Below are positions 50,201-58,500 of a DNA stretch of 64,000 nt, in pieces. Each line of letters begins with the position of its first letter. Position 1 is the first letter of the stretch. This DNA comes from Eumeta japonica (Eukaryota > Arthropoda > Insecta > Lepidoptera > Psychidae). The translations under genes and the position numbers were made by a program. The stretch covers positions 558,001 through 622,000 of the forward strand of contig BGZK01000140.1 in the NCBI GenBank assembly GCA_005406025.1, read 5' to 3'. The notes beneath the pieces are model-generated. The model was not told the origin of the DNA. It saw only the letters and a list, made by a program, of their open reading frames with translations, and ran no database searches.

Positions 50201-52700
50201 TATTAATTGATTATGAATATTGATGGCTTTTTCATTGATTGTATCATTTGAAAGGGGTATAATTTTTAATTCCTGAGCTTCATTCTGACTTAATGTTGAC
50301 CAAATCAATTATAGTAGGTAAAGTTTCCACAATAGTATTAGACTTAGATTCCCTCACGATTACTGCTGTAATGAAATTCAGCCTGTCTGGTAGTGCCTTG
50401 AAAGTTTAAATATGTAAATGTACCATGAATTCAATATTCTTATAATTTGATAGTGAAGGGGTCGCAATGCTTTTTACTTAATCTTTGGCTTATTTGTGGA
50501 TTGCTACATAAAAATTGTTAAGAAATAATAAGTTTGATGTATAGCTTTATGGTCTTTTTTTTGTGGGTAATGAGTACAATAAGCATTTGGTGCATTGTTT
50601 TGTGTATCATTGATAGTTAGTTTTCGCAGCACATCCTACATAACAACATAAGCAAATTTTTAATATCTTGGATTACATTATTGCAATTTCCAGTAGGGAT
50701 CCCTAATTTTTTTGAAAATAACATGTAGCCCATGCTATTAACTGATAATGTAACTTTATATAGATGAAAAACATCTTAAAATCTGTTAAGTAGCGTTTGA
50801 ATTTATCCATTGCAAACAAACAAACATACAAAAATTTAATCTTTTTTCTTTATATTAGTATAGTTTACAAGAAATATGGAAATACATGAATATCTAAATA
50901 TGTCAACCATCAAAAAGAGGAGATAAATAAGTATCCTGAACAATATCAAAAAATGGATCCAAAATCACACAAACCAAATTGCCAAAACCTGGTTAAAATG
51001 AACAATGACATTGCTAGACTGCAATGATGGCAAATATGAGAAATATTAAGACTATAACCTGAGGGCGGGAAAATATTTCAAATCATGAAAACTCTTTGAA
51101 ATACATCTCGAAACTCAAACTGCAGACAGGAAATCTAATTATGGCTAATTGACGAAGACAGATATAAGCTGTGTTAACAAAATAGTTTAGAAAAGTGTTC
51201 AGGGTGACTTGAATACTTGACGCATATACAAAATTTGTGTTTGAGAAGATTATTTCCACATTTTTAACTTGAATTCACTGTAGATTTAATTGGATCTAGT
51301 TTGTACAATTTTACTATGTCCAGTAGATCTATTGATATTATTATTACTTACTCTGTTTCATATCCTAGTCTATTGATTTTTTAAGAGTTGATGTACCACT
51401 AACTGAAAAACAACATGATAATACATACTTCAAATAAAGTGACTGGATAGTTTCAGTTTTAAACAATACAGTTTTTAAATACTGCCATTTGCCAAAACGT
51501 TCCACACATTTTTTTGTAAAAAATTGCATTGAACAAAATCATCATCAAATAAAGCAATCAATAGAGGCTTTATTTGGATTATACATATAGAACCTGGCCA
51601 ACGAAGCTTTGCTTGGTGTCTGAGTTTGCCATAGAAATATAACTTACCATGGGAAAAATTGCTTGTGTTCAATTCATATAAGTAATAAATATTTAGATAC
51701 ATAACATTTGTATGATACATAAAATGCAAAGTATATCTATGTGTTTTATTTATATAGTGCTATCATGATATTCTATTTATTTATATAAACTATGACAGCA
51801 ACAATGCGATTACCTCAAAATTCTAAGAAATGGCACTAAATATAGCAAGTTCTTAGATTTTTTTGGGGAAGATACCATAACAGATATAATTGAAAAGTAA
51901 AGCTTAGCCAAAATAAAATTTCTCATTAAAATTATTAGAGCCATTTCCGAGATAACCACATATAAATTTATATGAAGAATTGCTCACTTTAAAGAAATAA
52001 AATACATTTACATGTGTTTAAGGTGAAATTGACACATATATTTCAAAAATTGTCATTTAACATATGAGGAAAATAAATAAATGTGATAACAAGAATCACA
52101 CTTCCACTTCCCTCCTTTTAATAATTTTGAGAAAGACATTCAAATGCTTCACTTTGTCTAATAAGTAGCTATAGAAGAGATTTTTTTAAGTACAAATTTT
52201 TTTTAGCAGATTGATGTCATCTTACACTTAAATAAGATTCTAAAAAACCTTTTGTTTCTATTTGGATAAATAATTCATTATACAGTAAACTCGGTATTTT
52301 ATTATTAGAAGGAATTGCCGAATCCAAAGGTCAAGTAAGTTACCTACCATTTTTTACAAGATATTTTTAAAATTAAACATTAATCAATGGCTAATCAGGT
52401 TTTCTTTAAATATAATTCTGTAATCTGTTATAAAAAATACTTAGACAAAAAAGTAATAAGCAGAGAAACTTACCCAAGAAATAGCAGTGTTGGACCATTT
52501 TTCAAGAATATTAGGTTGATAAAGGTTCTAAAACATTGAACAATACATGAATCAAAAGTATATAAATTATAAAATAAATTGCGAATATAAATTTGCGTTA
52601 ACGTTACATTACGTTATTAACTTACCTCTGTAGGGCTTTCTTTGTAAATTTTATAAAGATTTGGTGAGAAGATACACTTTAGTAACATTCTGTACACCAT
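23939..52700 (-). CDS. ABHD16A: ABHD16-type alpha/beta hydrolase (phosphatidylserine lipase family), nine exons
   Basis: Nine exons (52700-52626, 52527-52474, 46714-46410, 46178-46018, 42271-42018, 39390-39226, 36022-35838, 29156-28979, 24040-23939) join with consistent phases to 492 codons plus stop. The vertebrate ABHD16A protein is about 558 aa and acts as a membrane phosphatidylserine lipase producing lyso-PS at the ER; that function here is family inference. Seen directly: N-terminal SPNLYKIYKES (matches family PRLYKIYRE), LYQPNILEKW, two hydrophobic segments around residues 50-66 and 75-93, NGQRAKIRTSDRNTLDTMFV, LVICCEGNAGFYE, GWNHPGFAGSTGSPYPDEE, nucleophile elbow FGWSIGGY (Ser319), LIRRTNDEII (Asp394) and ESTHC (His471). 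Introns are packed with transposons. The divergent neighbour is PPP1R2. The start is the only ATG in frame before the matching N-terminus. Confidence 0.95.
24041..26720. other. ABHD16 intron 8, proximal part
   Basis: AT-rich with no recognised element or exon. Open frame at 26527-26712 looks random. Confidence 0.5.
26721..27480 (-). pseudogene. RTE-type LINE, 5' region and endonuclease fragment
   Basis: On the minus strand an APE-type endonuclease starts MRTREVRFGTLNVCGGMDD, followed by LDILCVNETKRKGSGGV (catalytic Glu motif), GCRGVGFILPERLS, then after a stop CVNGYECVSPRLL, IFILSVYAPDM and finally stop-rich remains of the VILGEFN region to about 26730. The RT domain is absent. Upstream, 27258-27480 is GC-rich and probably the element's 5' region. 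It lies inside ABHD16 intron 8 in the sense orientation. A relic of the same family is at 9546-9742. Confidence 0.82.
27750..28830 (+). pseudogene. Decayed mariner transposase
   Basis: Stop-riddled reading of a whole mariner transposase in several frames: ESHIEIRYILKFYYKKEKN at the N-terminus, GDEKWISYD with the first catalytic Asp region, KRSWSKGKQAPQTIVKLGL, HYELLVPSKTINSDLYS, a degraded HDNARPH equivalent, then WEVLMHPSYRSNPAPSDFYL with the last Asp, and RQEVVEQNGINI at the C-terminus. It is antisense to ABHD16 and inside intron 8. TIRs were not located. Confidence 0.88.
28979..29156 (-). CDS. ABHD16A: ABHD16 exon 8
   Basis: 178 bases; first A completes Arg, donor CTT/gtatgt in phase 0. 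Encodes NCGNMLAAKLIQHRHQEA, matching the family NRGNDLLLKLLQHRYP, then an insect-type Glu-rich linker. Confidence 0.94.
29229..29262. repeat. (AT)n microsatellite
   Basis: Short alternating AT run just upstream of ABHD16 exon 8, in intron 7. Confidence 0.9.
29602..29626 (+). repeat. Left TIR of the pogo-type element
   Basis: Pairs with 33425-33449; the inner part AAAGGGCCATATTATGGAACA is identical in both ends. Confidence 0.92.
30229..30347 (+). other. Likely 5' UTR intron of the pogo-type transposase gene
   Basis: Consensus donor TTTAG/gtaagt at 30229 and acceptor ctatttcag ending at 30347, 24 bases before the transposase ATG. Confidence 0.55.
30371..31917 (+). CDS. Pogo-type transposase (DDE_1) with one frameshift
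   Basis: The N-terminal frame starts at ATG 30371 and has a basic region, then a psq-type HTH (INYSPGDLANALKAIDTGL, LRKAAAAYNVPIATLSRKK). A one-base deletion-type frameshift lies in the A5G3 run near 30629-30635. In the other frame the protein continues GNPETSKQKTGPPPVFSVNE and joins 30763-31917. That part has a CENPB-like segment (RPSRHWYEGFRKRHPQLAIR) and a DDE_1 domain: RIFNCDETYVSLFPP (first Asp), VIYLDNHSSHMT (second Asp) and HIMQPLDISFFHPFK (third Asp). A donor CCTG/gtaaaa at 31888 suggests splicing to 3' exons instead of the TAG at 31915. Apart from the frameshift the domain looks intact; it may be an assembly slip in a homopolymer. Confidence 0.9.
32115..33020 (+). pseudogene. Putative 3' exons of the pogo-type transposase (frame-broken)
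   Basis: Three coding-like blocks separated by intron-like sequence. First an acidic block (LESNESVSPEVIYEFVIEN, then after a frame change FSEADILEHNTGDELKFDSN) ending at CAG/gttttatt near 32416. Next a Ser/Thr-rich block after acceptor ttcttcag near 32495 (GSLDTTSVITNITNVPTTT) ending at a gtgagt donor near 32655. Last, after acceptor tttttaag near 32727, GNPFDQAFKMPTKYLPKKRE then SAGMSDQWMQYHSKKEND and a Lys/Glu/Gln coiled-coil tail. Several frame shifts are needed. Multi-exon structure is inference from splice-like borders and continuing protein character. Confidence 0.55.
33425..33449 (-). repeat. Right TIR of the pogo-type element
   Basis: Inverted copy of 29602-29626, followed by TA. 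Confidence 0.92.
33577..33623. repeat. Perfect 20-bp inverted repeat
   Basis: Arms 33577-33596 and 33604-33623 are exact reverse complements (AATTTTACTCTTCATATTTA) around a 7-base loop, 128 bases right of the pogo-type element. Confidence 0.95.
34187..35215 (-). pseudogene. R1-type LINE fragment: RNase H and C-terminal domain
   Basis: Minus-strand frames show an RNase H start (VVGPHIYTDNSRIEGKVSAA, with the usual TDGS changed to TDNS) and downstream RVCSTCLGLS with FRFKLKDLYCACDLAKTQ and VLHVLEECDMFLWGR. The last part is the HxxxC-type C-terminus (LYCAC...HVLEEC) of R1/LOA-like elements. Frames shift several times. The RT domain is lost. It sits in ABHD16 intron 7, sense to the host gene. 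Confidence 0.85.
35838..36022 (-). CDS. ABHD16A: ABHD16 exon 7 (catalytic aspartate)
   Basis: 185 bases; acceptor ttacag/ATC, donor AAG/gtaaac in phase 2. Begins ILDATFDDILPLA and carries LIRRTNDEII. Confidence 0.95.
36023..37489. other. ABHD16 intron 6, distal part
   Basis: AT-rich. A GTACCCACGGCTCCGCGTGT block at about 36566 resembles a common insect repeat end. A perfect 14-bp hairpin lies at 37112-37142. No exon seen. Confidence 0.5.
37112..37142. repeat. Perfect 14-bp hairpin
   Basis: AGTAGTATACACTA, three bases, then TAGTGTATACTACT. It lies about 360 bp left of a transposase relic and may be part of that element. Confidence 0.9.
37490..38136 (+). pseudogene. Tc1-mariner/IS630-superfamily transposase relic
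   Basis: Stop-containing frames read FLDKILWTDENTFKKDCFVN (first Asp region), then EMMVVQPIRNE replacing the HDG-PAH motif, a degraded WPPRSPDLNPLDFF equivalent around 37900-37950, LTYMNxDGELI and finally CAYIQVGGRKFEHIL before a stop at about 38134. The order matches a transposase type common in insect genomes and often labelled DUF4817-associated. Antisense to ABHD16 in intron 6. Confidence 0.72.
39005..39215 (+). mobile_element. SINE-like lepidopteran repeat, copy 2
   Basis: Same block order as copy 1: ACAGCTTCCGCTGTTGTAATT, AAAGGCCGGCAACGCACTGG, TTCAAGGGCGGCGATG, GCTTGTTTGCC. It lies in ABHD16 intron 6, with its 3' end about 10-20 bases from the exon 6 donor (host on the minus strand). 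The 65-codon open frame across it is not a gene. Confidence 0.85.
39226..39390 (-). CDS. ABHD16A: ABHD16 exon 6 (nucleophile serine)
   Basis: 55 codons, phase 0. Carries FGWSIGGYTSTWAA with the catalytic Ser. The only workable donor is the weak TTG/gtttgc at 39225, with a SINE starting about 20 bases further into the intron. Confidence 0.93.
40317..41325 (-). pseudogene. Internally deleted piggyBac-type element
   Basis: TTAA followed by CCCTTTACTACC at 40317-40332 is a typical piggyBac end. Minus-strand frames give an acidic N-terminal region from 41326 (SSGIEHDVTEDFVQNEDCES, with SSDDDIPHS), then SGVKRAF and SLLFTDEMLSKIVWHTNEKI, a characteristic piggyBac motif. After a deletion of most of the catalytic domain comes a Cys-rich C-terminus, GNSCFICRLPNCLECANK and MCCNCCE stop, like the terminal zinc-binding domain of this superfamily. 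The second end and TTAA were not identified. Sense to ABHD16 in intron 5. Confidence 0.7.
42018..42271 (-). CDS. ABHD16A: ABHD16 exon 5 (start of hydrolase fold)
   Basis: 254 bases; the first GG completes Trp, donor ACT/gtaagt in phase 0. Contains LVICCEGNAGFYE and GYSALGWNHPGFAGST. Confidence 0.96.
42486..44551 (-). mobile_element. Full-length Tigger-type transposon (2.07 kb) with TIRs and TA duplication
   Basis: The left end is CAGTGTAAATTCTATATAACG and the right end, reversed, CAGTGTAAACTCCATATAACG. These are about 24-bp TIRs with two differences in the first 21 bases, flanked by TA (42484-42485, 44552-44553). One transposase gene fills the element on the minus strand. It lies in ABHD16 intron 4 in the host's sense orientation. 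Confidence 0.95.
42648..44141 (-). CDS. Tigger-type transposase interrupted by a single TAG
   Basis: About 498 codons from ATG 44139-44141 to the stop at 42648. N-terminal psq-type HTH (VLLIRAIKMGEKISDVGKHF, GFSRSTVSTIWKNKEKIL), then a CENPB-type domain (LDQAILSWFHRQRQNNMPIS, KAENFTEELG), then DDE_1: IFNADEAGIFYKLTP (first Asp), KILLLVDNCPAHPF (second Asp) and MTSVLQPMDQSVIKSLK (third Asp). An acidic tail follows. The only interruption is TAG at about 43794-43796, where family members have Trp in a GW(L)xxFKxRH motif, a single change from TGG. Intact TIRs and a nearly intact frame point to recent activity. Function is unproven. Confidence 0.93.
45189..45773. mobile_element. Harbinger-like non-autonomous element (MITE candidate)
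   Basis: TAA then GGCACGTTTCCACCAAAA at the left. At the right, reversed, TAA then AGCCGAGTCTCCACCAAAA. The TIRs are imperfect and the possible 3-bp duplications are TAA/TTA, as used by PIF/Harbinger. Internally it has no transposase I recognise. The paired CCACCAAAA motifs also recur internally near 45648. In ABHD16 intron 4. Confidence 0.55.
46018..46178 (-). CDS. ABHD16A: ABHD16 exon 4
   Basis: 161 bases; acceptor ttttcag/GTAT completes an Arg codon, donor TTAT/gtaagt leaves the T of a Trp codon. Encodes LAVHTFGLRLIYPGSLTLLH, close to the family VAHTLGRRMLYPGSVYLL. Confidence 0.92.
46410..46714 (-). CDS. ABHD16A: ABHD16 exon 3 (hydrophobic N-terminal region)
   Basis: 305 bases, ends in phase 2 (AGCAG/gtaaac). 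Contains the paired hydrophobic segments and GRATNPKYVEFI, then YDFDFGHWPVNY, as in family members. Confidence 0.95.
46715..48615. other. ABHD16 intron 2, exon-3-proximal part
   Basis: AT-rich; no exon or recognised element. A GCGAAGTGAGGGCCCATTTTG block near 47955 may be a repeat scrap. Confidence 0.45.
48620..50470 (-). pseudogene. Decayed hAT transposon (ZBED5/SCAND3-like transposase)
   Basis: The left side shows TTTCTCAACCTGGGGGCC and GGGGGTCGCAATTT, typical of the ends of Charlie-like hAT elements; GGGGTCGCAATGC recurs at 50458. Minus-strand frames read CFLHGYVLAM, then KMPYNFI, LLQAFKM, and RLFSTFCKEMGVEKRRRRLF followed by FEL and DDSKSFF. This matches the order CxLHRxALA, KxMP, RLFxxLCEEMG and FELRDE of ZBED5-type transposases. 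The HTEVRWLSRGKVL block is missing, indicating an internal deletion. Further on, PGNDNDFLKRWILNLFDENI corresponds to the C-terminal third. Many stops; dead. Confidence 0.68.
50805..50870 (-). repeat. LINE 3'-tail-like scrap (ACTAATATTATAA type)
   Basis: Read on the minus strand it has TATACTAATATAAAG and TGTATGTTTGTTTGTTTGCA, like the tail of a repeat common in insects. The same kind of tail occurs on the plus strand at 53285-53360. Confidence 0.4.
50871..52473. other. ABHD16 intron 2, exon-2-proximal part
   Basis: AT-rich. A GGCCAACGAAGCTTTGCTTGG block at 51596-51616 resembles a common insect repeat end. No exon seen. Confidence 0.45.
52474..52527 (-). CDS. ABHD16A: ABHD16 exon 2
   Basis: 18 codons, phase 0 both ends; acceptor ttttag/AAC, donor TGG/gtaagt. 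Encodes LYQPNILEKWSNTAISW, matching the family YYQPRALEKHAD region. Confidence 0.9.
52626..52700 (-). CDS. ABHD16A: ABHD16 exon 1 (coding part)
   Basis: ATG at 52698-52700, 25 codons, donor GAG/gtaag. Matches the conserved family N-terminus (LYKIYKES). Confidence 0.9.
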
Positions 52701-54706
52701 TATAGATTTCGATCAATAATACGTTTATTTTACAAATTTATTTCTTGGATTAAAAATGTTGAATACGATAAAATGCTCTGCTAATTTAAAACAAGTTAAT
52801 TTAGCATATTTATCAACATTTTCAAATGTAGCTACTCAATGTATTCAATTTTAGAAATCGAAATCGAGAAAAGCGATCGAAACCCACAGAACGATAATAT
52901 ACGAAGCGGAGGCACAGAACATGCATAAAACAAAGAGCGGAGGTTTTTGTAGAATTGTATGATACATAATGATTTTCACTAAGTATTAACAGTTTTTATA
53001 AAATATAGATATTGTTATAATATTGTAAGTTATCTCTTGTATTAATATAATGTTAATGTTATTATCACACATAATTCAAATAAAGACTTTAATATATTTG
53101 TTGTGTATCCACATATCCAGTTCCAGAAATTTGGGGTTAACTATAAGAATCAGTGTTGAATAATCTTCATATTTATATGTATTCATACAATATTTGTAGG
53201 TTTTGATTATACTTACCCTTAAAATGTAATATTTCATGCAATCCTTTTTTAGATTGGAAATAGACATTTATTTTTATTTATTTGAAGTTAATCTATACAT
53301 ATTTATACTAATATTATAACTACAAAAAGTGTTTGTTGGTTTGTCTTTTTACTTAGTAACAGGTAAATATATTTATATGATTTTTGTCATATAAACAATT
53401 TAGTATTCGAAAAATGGCATAAACTATCTTTCTTCCCAAAAAAATGTACGGTTCTCGTGAGTTAAATCTGAAACGTAATTCTATAATTACCTCTGACAAA
53501 ATAACAGACCACATTTAAGATATGATCTGTAATTTTATCAGTAATTACTATGAACTAGTCTTATAATACCAGATAGGATACGTTTTAACCAAGAAAAATG
53601 CCCACTTCCTGTGTGATACAGTAAATTCTAAAACTCAGTCCCGATGTAATCAAAACTTAAGCGCAAATTTTATCTAATTTCATAATTTAGCCTATTTATA
53701 ATATTTTTAAGATAGTTACGTATAAAATAATAACATCATACATGCTACATATCAATATTAAGTTCTGTAGTGATTATAGAATTTCTTACGTTTCTTATGT
53801 AGTATTTAGTACTTATTATTCTTATTTCAAATAAGGACTTGGGTCATACTAATTTGTTGCTTTTCCTTAATTTACTGACGTGTATGAGTTCCGCATATGT
53901 GGGAATTCTTTACTTTTATTGACTATTTATTGATAACAGCAACGTTTAAGGAAAAGTCAAATTCAACATGAATATGAGATTAAAATCGCAATCATGTTTT
54001 GAATTGGGATTAAAAACATAAATAAAATCGTTGCATAAATTTTTGCATTGACGGCAGTACGTGCTTGTGGGTCTAAAAGTATGGTTTCCTTTGGAATTAT
54101 TTAATTGGATCGGAACTAAATTGGAATCGGATTCGAAATCAAGAACAGAACTAGAATTAATGAGTTCGAGAATGTGGTTGACAGAGTGATCGGTGAATAG
54201 AAAAAAATAATAATTTTTTTGTATATCCACTTGGACGTAGGGACTGGCGAAAACTAATAGAATATTTTTGGAAGTGCTTTTTAATGTAATTTTTTATACT
54301 AGATTAATTCATATTACTTACACCAAGTCCTCATTCGTAGGAAACAAGTGCATTTTATTTCGTAGTAGAGCAAACAGTTATTTTTATATAAATTTGTTGA
54401 AATTTTTTAATCATACACAAAAAAAAATCCGAACAATCTATGATAACGTCATAATAACAGTTAGGTCCTTATTAATCGGTAAACTACAGTCTGTACAGCC
54501 TAAAGACCAATGATTAGTAGTGTTGTTTAATTGTAGCAAAATATCGCAGAACAAGTACTAGGTTCTGTCAATCAGTCAATAATTGTCAAATATTTGCATT
54601 ACGCGATGATAAAATCTACGTGATTGGAGAAGATTGCAATAAATATAGCTAAAGTGAATTAGTCTTCCATGTTTAAGGCAAAGAAATGCAACTATAGTTA
54701 ATACTG
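52701..54706. other. Divergent intergenic region between ABHD16 and PPP1R2
   Basis: About 2 kb between the two start codons, presumably holding both promoters. GC is slightly higher at 52850-52930, near the likely ABHD16 5' UTR. A TATACTAATATTATAACTAC repeat scrap lies at about 53300. No third gene is evident; the minus-strand open frame at 53946-54230 is not recognised. Confidence 0.6.
53285..53360 (+). repeat. LINE 3'-tail-like scrap (ACTAATATTATAA type)
   Basis: TATACTAATATTATAACTAC followed by AAAGTGTTTGTTGGTTTGTC, matching a repeat tail widespread in insect genomes. Confidence 0.5.
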
Positions 54707-55424
54707 ATGGCTCAAAACTTACAAAAAAAGCCTTCGAAAGGCATACTCAAGACCTCTCGTAGTGTAGATGGTCACGATAGTGGTCCATCTACTAGCCACC
54801 GACCCAAAGAGCAGCGGTTTGACGAGATGAATATTATGGAGACTTTCCACCCGGCTAATAAAGATTATGGGCATATAAAGATAAATGAACCTAAGACACC
54901 ATATTCAGAACATATTGATGGGGCCACAGATCCATCAGATGAATTGGACGCGAATCTTTTAGCAGCCAAGCTTGCCGCTAGCATGAATAAGCCCCCGAGA
55001 TGTGTAGATTCTGATGAGGAAATGGAGGACGAGCCTGAAGAAGTGCGTGAACGACGACGCGAGTTCGAACGCAAACGAAAGATGCATTACAAGGAATTTG
55101 AGGTTAGTTATTTCATTGCAAGGTGTCTTATTTTTTGTGATTTCTGTCTACATTAATCTCTAAGTTTTGAATGCTACATACTTCTATTTTAGTTTCTGTT
55201 TTATTTATTTAACTTTGAGCTGTAACGATAATATATTAGGCCTGTCCTAACATTTTATGTATTTATAGATATATTTCAATATAACATTAAAGTATAGCAA
55301 TTAATACAAAAGTATTGATGTAAAATTATACTTCTAGGCAGTACAGTTGGCTCGCCAACTAATGGCTCAAGACGAGGAAGAAGAAGAAGAAGAAGGGGCT
55401 AAACAAGAAAAGGCTAATACATGA
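54707..55424 (+). CDS. PPP1R2: Protein phosphatase inhibitor 2 (PP1 regulatory subunit 2)
   Basis: Two exons, 54707-55102 (132 codons, donor GAG/gttagt) and 55338-55424 (acceptor cttctag/GCA), give 160 aa. Inhibitor-2 binds and regulates protein phosphatase 1. All its marks are visible: the KGILK PP1-docking motif (residues 11-15), the block around MNIMETFHPANKDYGHIKI with EPKTPY (Thr64, equivalent to the GSK3-type site of vertebrate inhibitor-2), an acidic stretch DSDEEMEDEPEE, and RKMHYKEFEAVQLARQL spanning the splice junction (family HYNEGxNIKLARQL). The end is a Glu run (EEEEEEE). The protein is shorter than the human one (about 205 aa). The start is the first ATG before the KGILK motif. 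Divergent from ABHD16; no functional link is implied. Confidence 0.96.
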
Positions 55425-55500
55425 CTGGCCTGTAATGACCTCATTTTTGTAAAATTAACAATATTGTTTGTTTCTATATCAATATACTAACAATTTTAGT

Positions 55501-55506
55501 AATAAA
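55501..55506 (+). promoter_or_regulatory. Proximal polyadenylation signal of PPP1R2
   Basis: AATAAA about 77 bases after the PPP1R2 stop. Confidence 0.6.
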
Positions 55507-58500
55507 TATTGATATTTTGTTTTTATTGCTTTTAATTAATTAATTTTAGATTTTTTTTTCTTTTTAGTATATCTTCTTATTATAACTTAAACTTATTAAT
55601 GAGATGAAGTTAACTTGAGGACAGCATATAATTATATGTACCTAATATCAAATTGTGTTCAATACAGTTGTGGAAAATCACAAAAAGTGCTTGAATGTGC
55701 ATGAAAAAAAATAAGTTACTTCTTTCAATTTTATTCATAAAGAATGTGATTAAATCAGGGGCATAATCTACATATTTTTGGTAATCATAGTTGTTAAAAT
55801 ACATTCCTGATTTTCATAAAACTTTATAAGCATTTTTTATAAATTATTTTAAATTTAATTAAACCTTATTTTCAATTGTGCCATCACTTCATAAGAGAAC
55901 CAAATTCAATAAAGTAAGAACAATAGTGTAGTTATGAACATAATATAACTAGTTAAAAGAATAGTGATTGATGCAAACTTGCTGAATTGTAAGATTTAGT
56001 AAAGAACTTTCCTATTATATTCAATTACTGTTTACTGTATATTAAAATTTTAGTGTTCTTGCAAAATGAAAATTTAATTATAATGCAAATTTAAGTCACT
56101 AGTAAAGGCTGTTATAGTTAAAATCTTCAAAATTTCGTATATTTCCTTATAATTTCTTTTTTGTGAATCCCGAAAGCATGTTTGATTAGAAAATTTTAAA
56201 AATTCTACAAATTTAATCATGAAGCCATATTCAGATGTGCCCCTTAAAATAATATTGCAGCTTTTATTTACTTTTTATTATTAAATGTATTTCACTTCTA
56301 CTAAATTCATAAAAAATTTGACATACCAATGGTGTGCTACATAATTTCAAATGTGTCACCATAGTAACTAATTTATCGTTTTATAGATGTATTAATCCTG
56401 TAAGTATAATTTCAATCCTCTTATGAACAATTAAATGCTGAAAATAATGCTATGAAACTACATTGTTCTTATTGTTATTAGAATATCTACTCTGGTATAT
56501 TGTACTCGGTAGATTGACTTATACTAGATGTAGAAAAACCAATATGAACTTGTTATAAATGTTGGATCAACTTAATCGTAGACAATTTTTAGGACGCTTG
56601 AAATTTTAGCTTATACATGATTGGGAAAGAGTTTTATTTTACAGAATTTGTTGTTTTAATATAATACAGAATACGTGTAGCTTAAAATATTATTAGCAAC
56701 AAAAGTGCCAATATAATTCTTTCTCGAGTAATTTGAACAGCAAATTATGTTGATTAAACCTAATTTATTATAATTTCTTTTAAATTTGGGTAATTGAAAG
56801 ACTAAGTAGATAGTAATGAATTGTGATAAAAGAATTTAATTTTATAATGGGCTATATTTTTTGCCAATAATGAAAAATGTTATATGACATATTACTGTAA
56901 AACAGTGAAACAGTTGAAATTAATGTAATTTTGAAGTGTAAGCAATAATTTCAATTCTGTGTAATATTTTAGTAGAATTAAGAGATTTAATAGCGACAAA
57001 ATATTTTTAGATTCCCTGTAAAAATGAGATCCATCAACTATTGATAAATACAGCAGAGTGTGAGAGACATTACTTATGCAATTTCATATATAAAGAAAAA
57101 CTCAAATGCGAAAATTAAATGTTATAAAGTTGTATATAGCTAAAAATACATAGCTTCTAGTCATTGCAATGACTTCATTATAGTTTGTACAACATGTGTT
57201 CAAAAATTTCGGTATGCATGTGTTTGAGAGTATTGAAATAAGCATTTCTCTGTTTGGGAACGATTCGACTTTCATAAGTGTAAATTGTTTAAAAATAAAG
57301 CTTGATTATTTATTTGTACATCTATAGAAAAAGTTGTTTTTTATTTTCATACAATGCAACGATTCCATTCTAATAGAAGTTCAACACGAAGATGGAATTT
57401 CAATATTGTAATATAAAGAAGTGATCTTGACTCTTTCATATTTCTCTTTTCGTTGTAATTGTAGATGATAGAGATTGTATTCGTATTGTATTTATTAAGT
57501 AGTTTACTTTAATGAAATCGTATGTGTAAATGCTATTGCTTGATTATGTTTGTTATTCCATAAATATAATATTGTATCACACCTACTAATAAAGAATAAT
57601 TATTCACTAATATTATTAATTCTTATGAGCTAAAAGAAGTTTATGTGTATAAACAGGAATTAAAAAATTAATTTTATTTTTCATTGAACTTTAATAATTT
57701 AGATAATTAATATTTCATTTTCTGACATCTTAAGTTACAGTGTCATATAAACAAAAGGCAGATATGCATAGAGTTTAAAATTTAAACTATGGCCCAAAAA
57801 CAATCTCCTTTCATTAGATTTTTTTTGTTATTATTATGACAAACTAAATGAATCCCTCTACCTTCAAAAGTCTTCATATCCCATCCAGATTAGATTCCCA
57901 TCCCCATATTATGTCCCCGTTAGAATATTTATAATTGAAGTAGTGTGTCATTTCTTTTTTAATAAATATTGTCAAATTGCTTGACTTTTACAAGTTTCAT
58001 TTAATTAAATCCTATGCTAATACTTACAGCCTCATGACAAGAACACATGCAGGCCCTTTCCTAGACTGGTAATGACTAAACATATAAAAAAATAGTTATA
58101 ATTTATATAGCTTGCAAACAAACTAGAACAAATCACTATCAAAATTTGAGATAATACTGTTTATACTTACTAATAATAAATTGTGAGTTTTATAGATATT
58201 TGGTTATTATAAGTTTGTTTTTGAAACTTATGTTTTGTGCAAACATTAATATGTGACATACCTGTCATGTCAATAAATGAAATTTAAAATTTTATCAATC
58301 AAAAACTATGTAGTAAATTGACATTATCTTTTTCATAGTATTTTTTAGTATATATAGTTCTATTTTTCTTCAATAAATATTCTAGATATATAAAAAACAG
58401 CATCAATAAAGATGCTAATTATTTTTTTTATATCTAGAATTATGTTATCTATGCATGAATTTTTTTATGACTGCAAAAATAAAGTTTCTTTGTAATTTAT

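Noticed and set aside
53946..54230. 94-codon minus-strand open frame between ABHD16 and PPP1R2
   Set aside because: No recognisable domain or splice context. Two Cys pairs alone are not enough.
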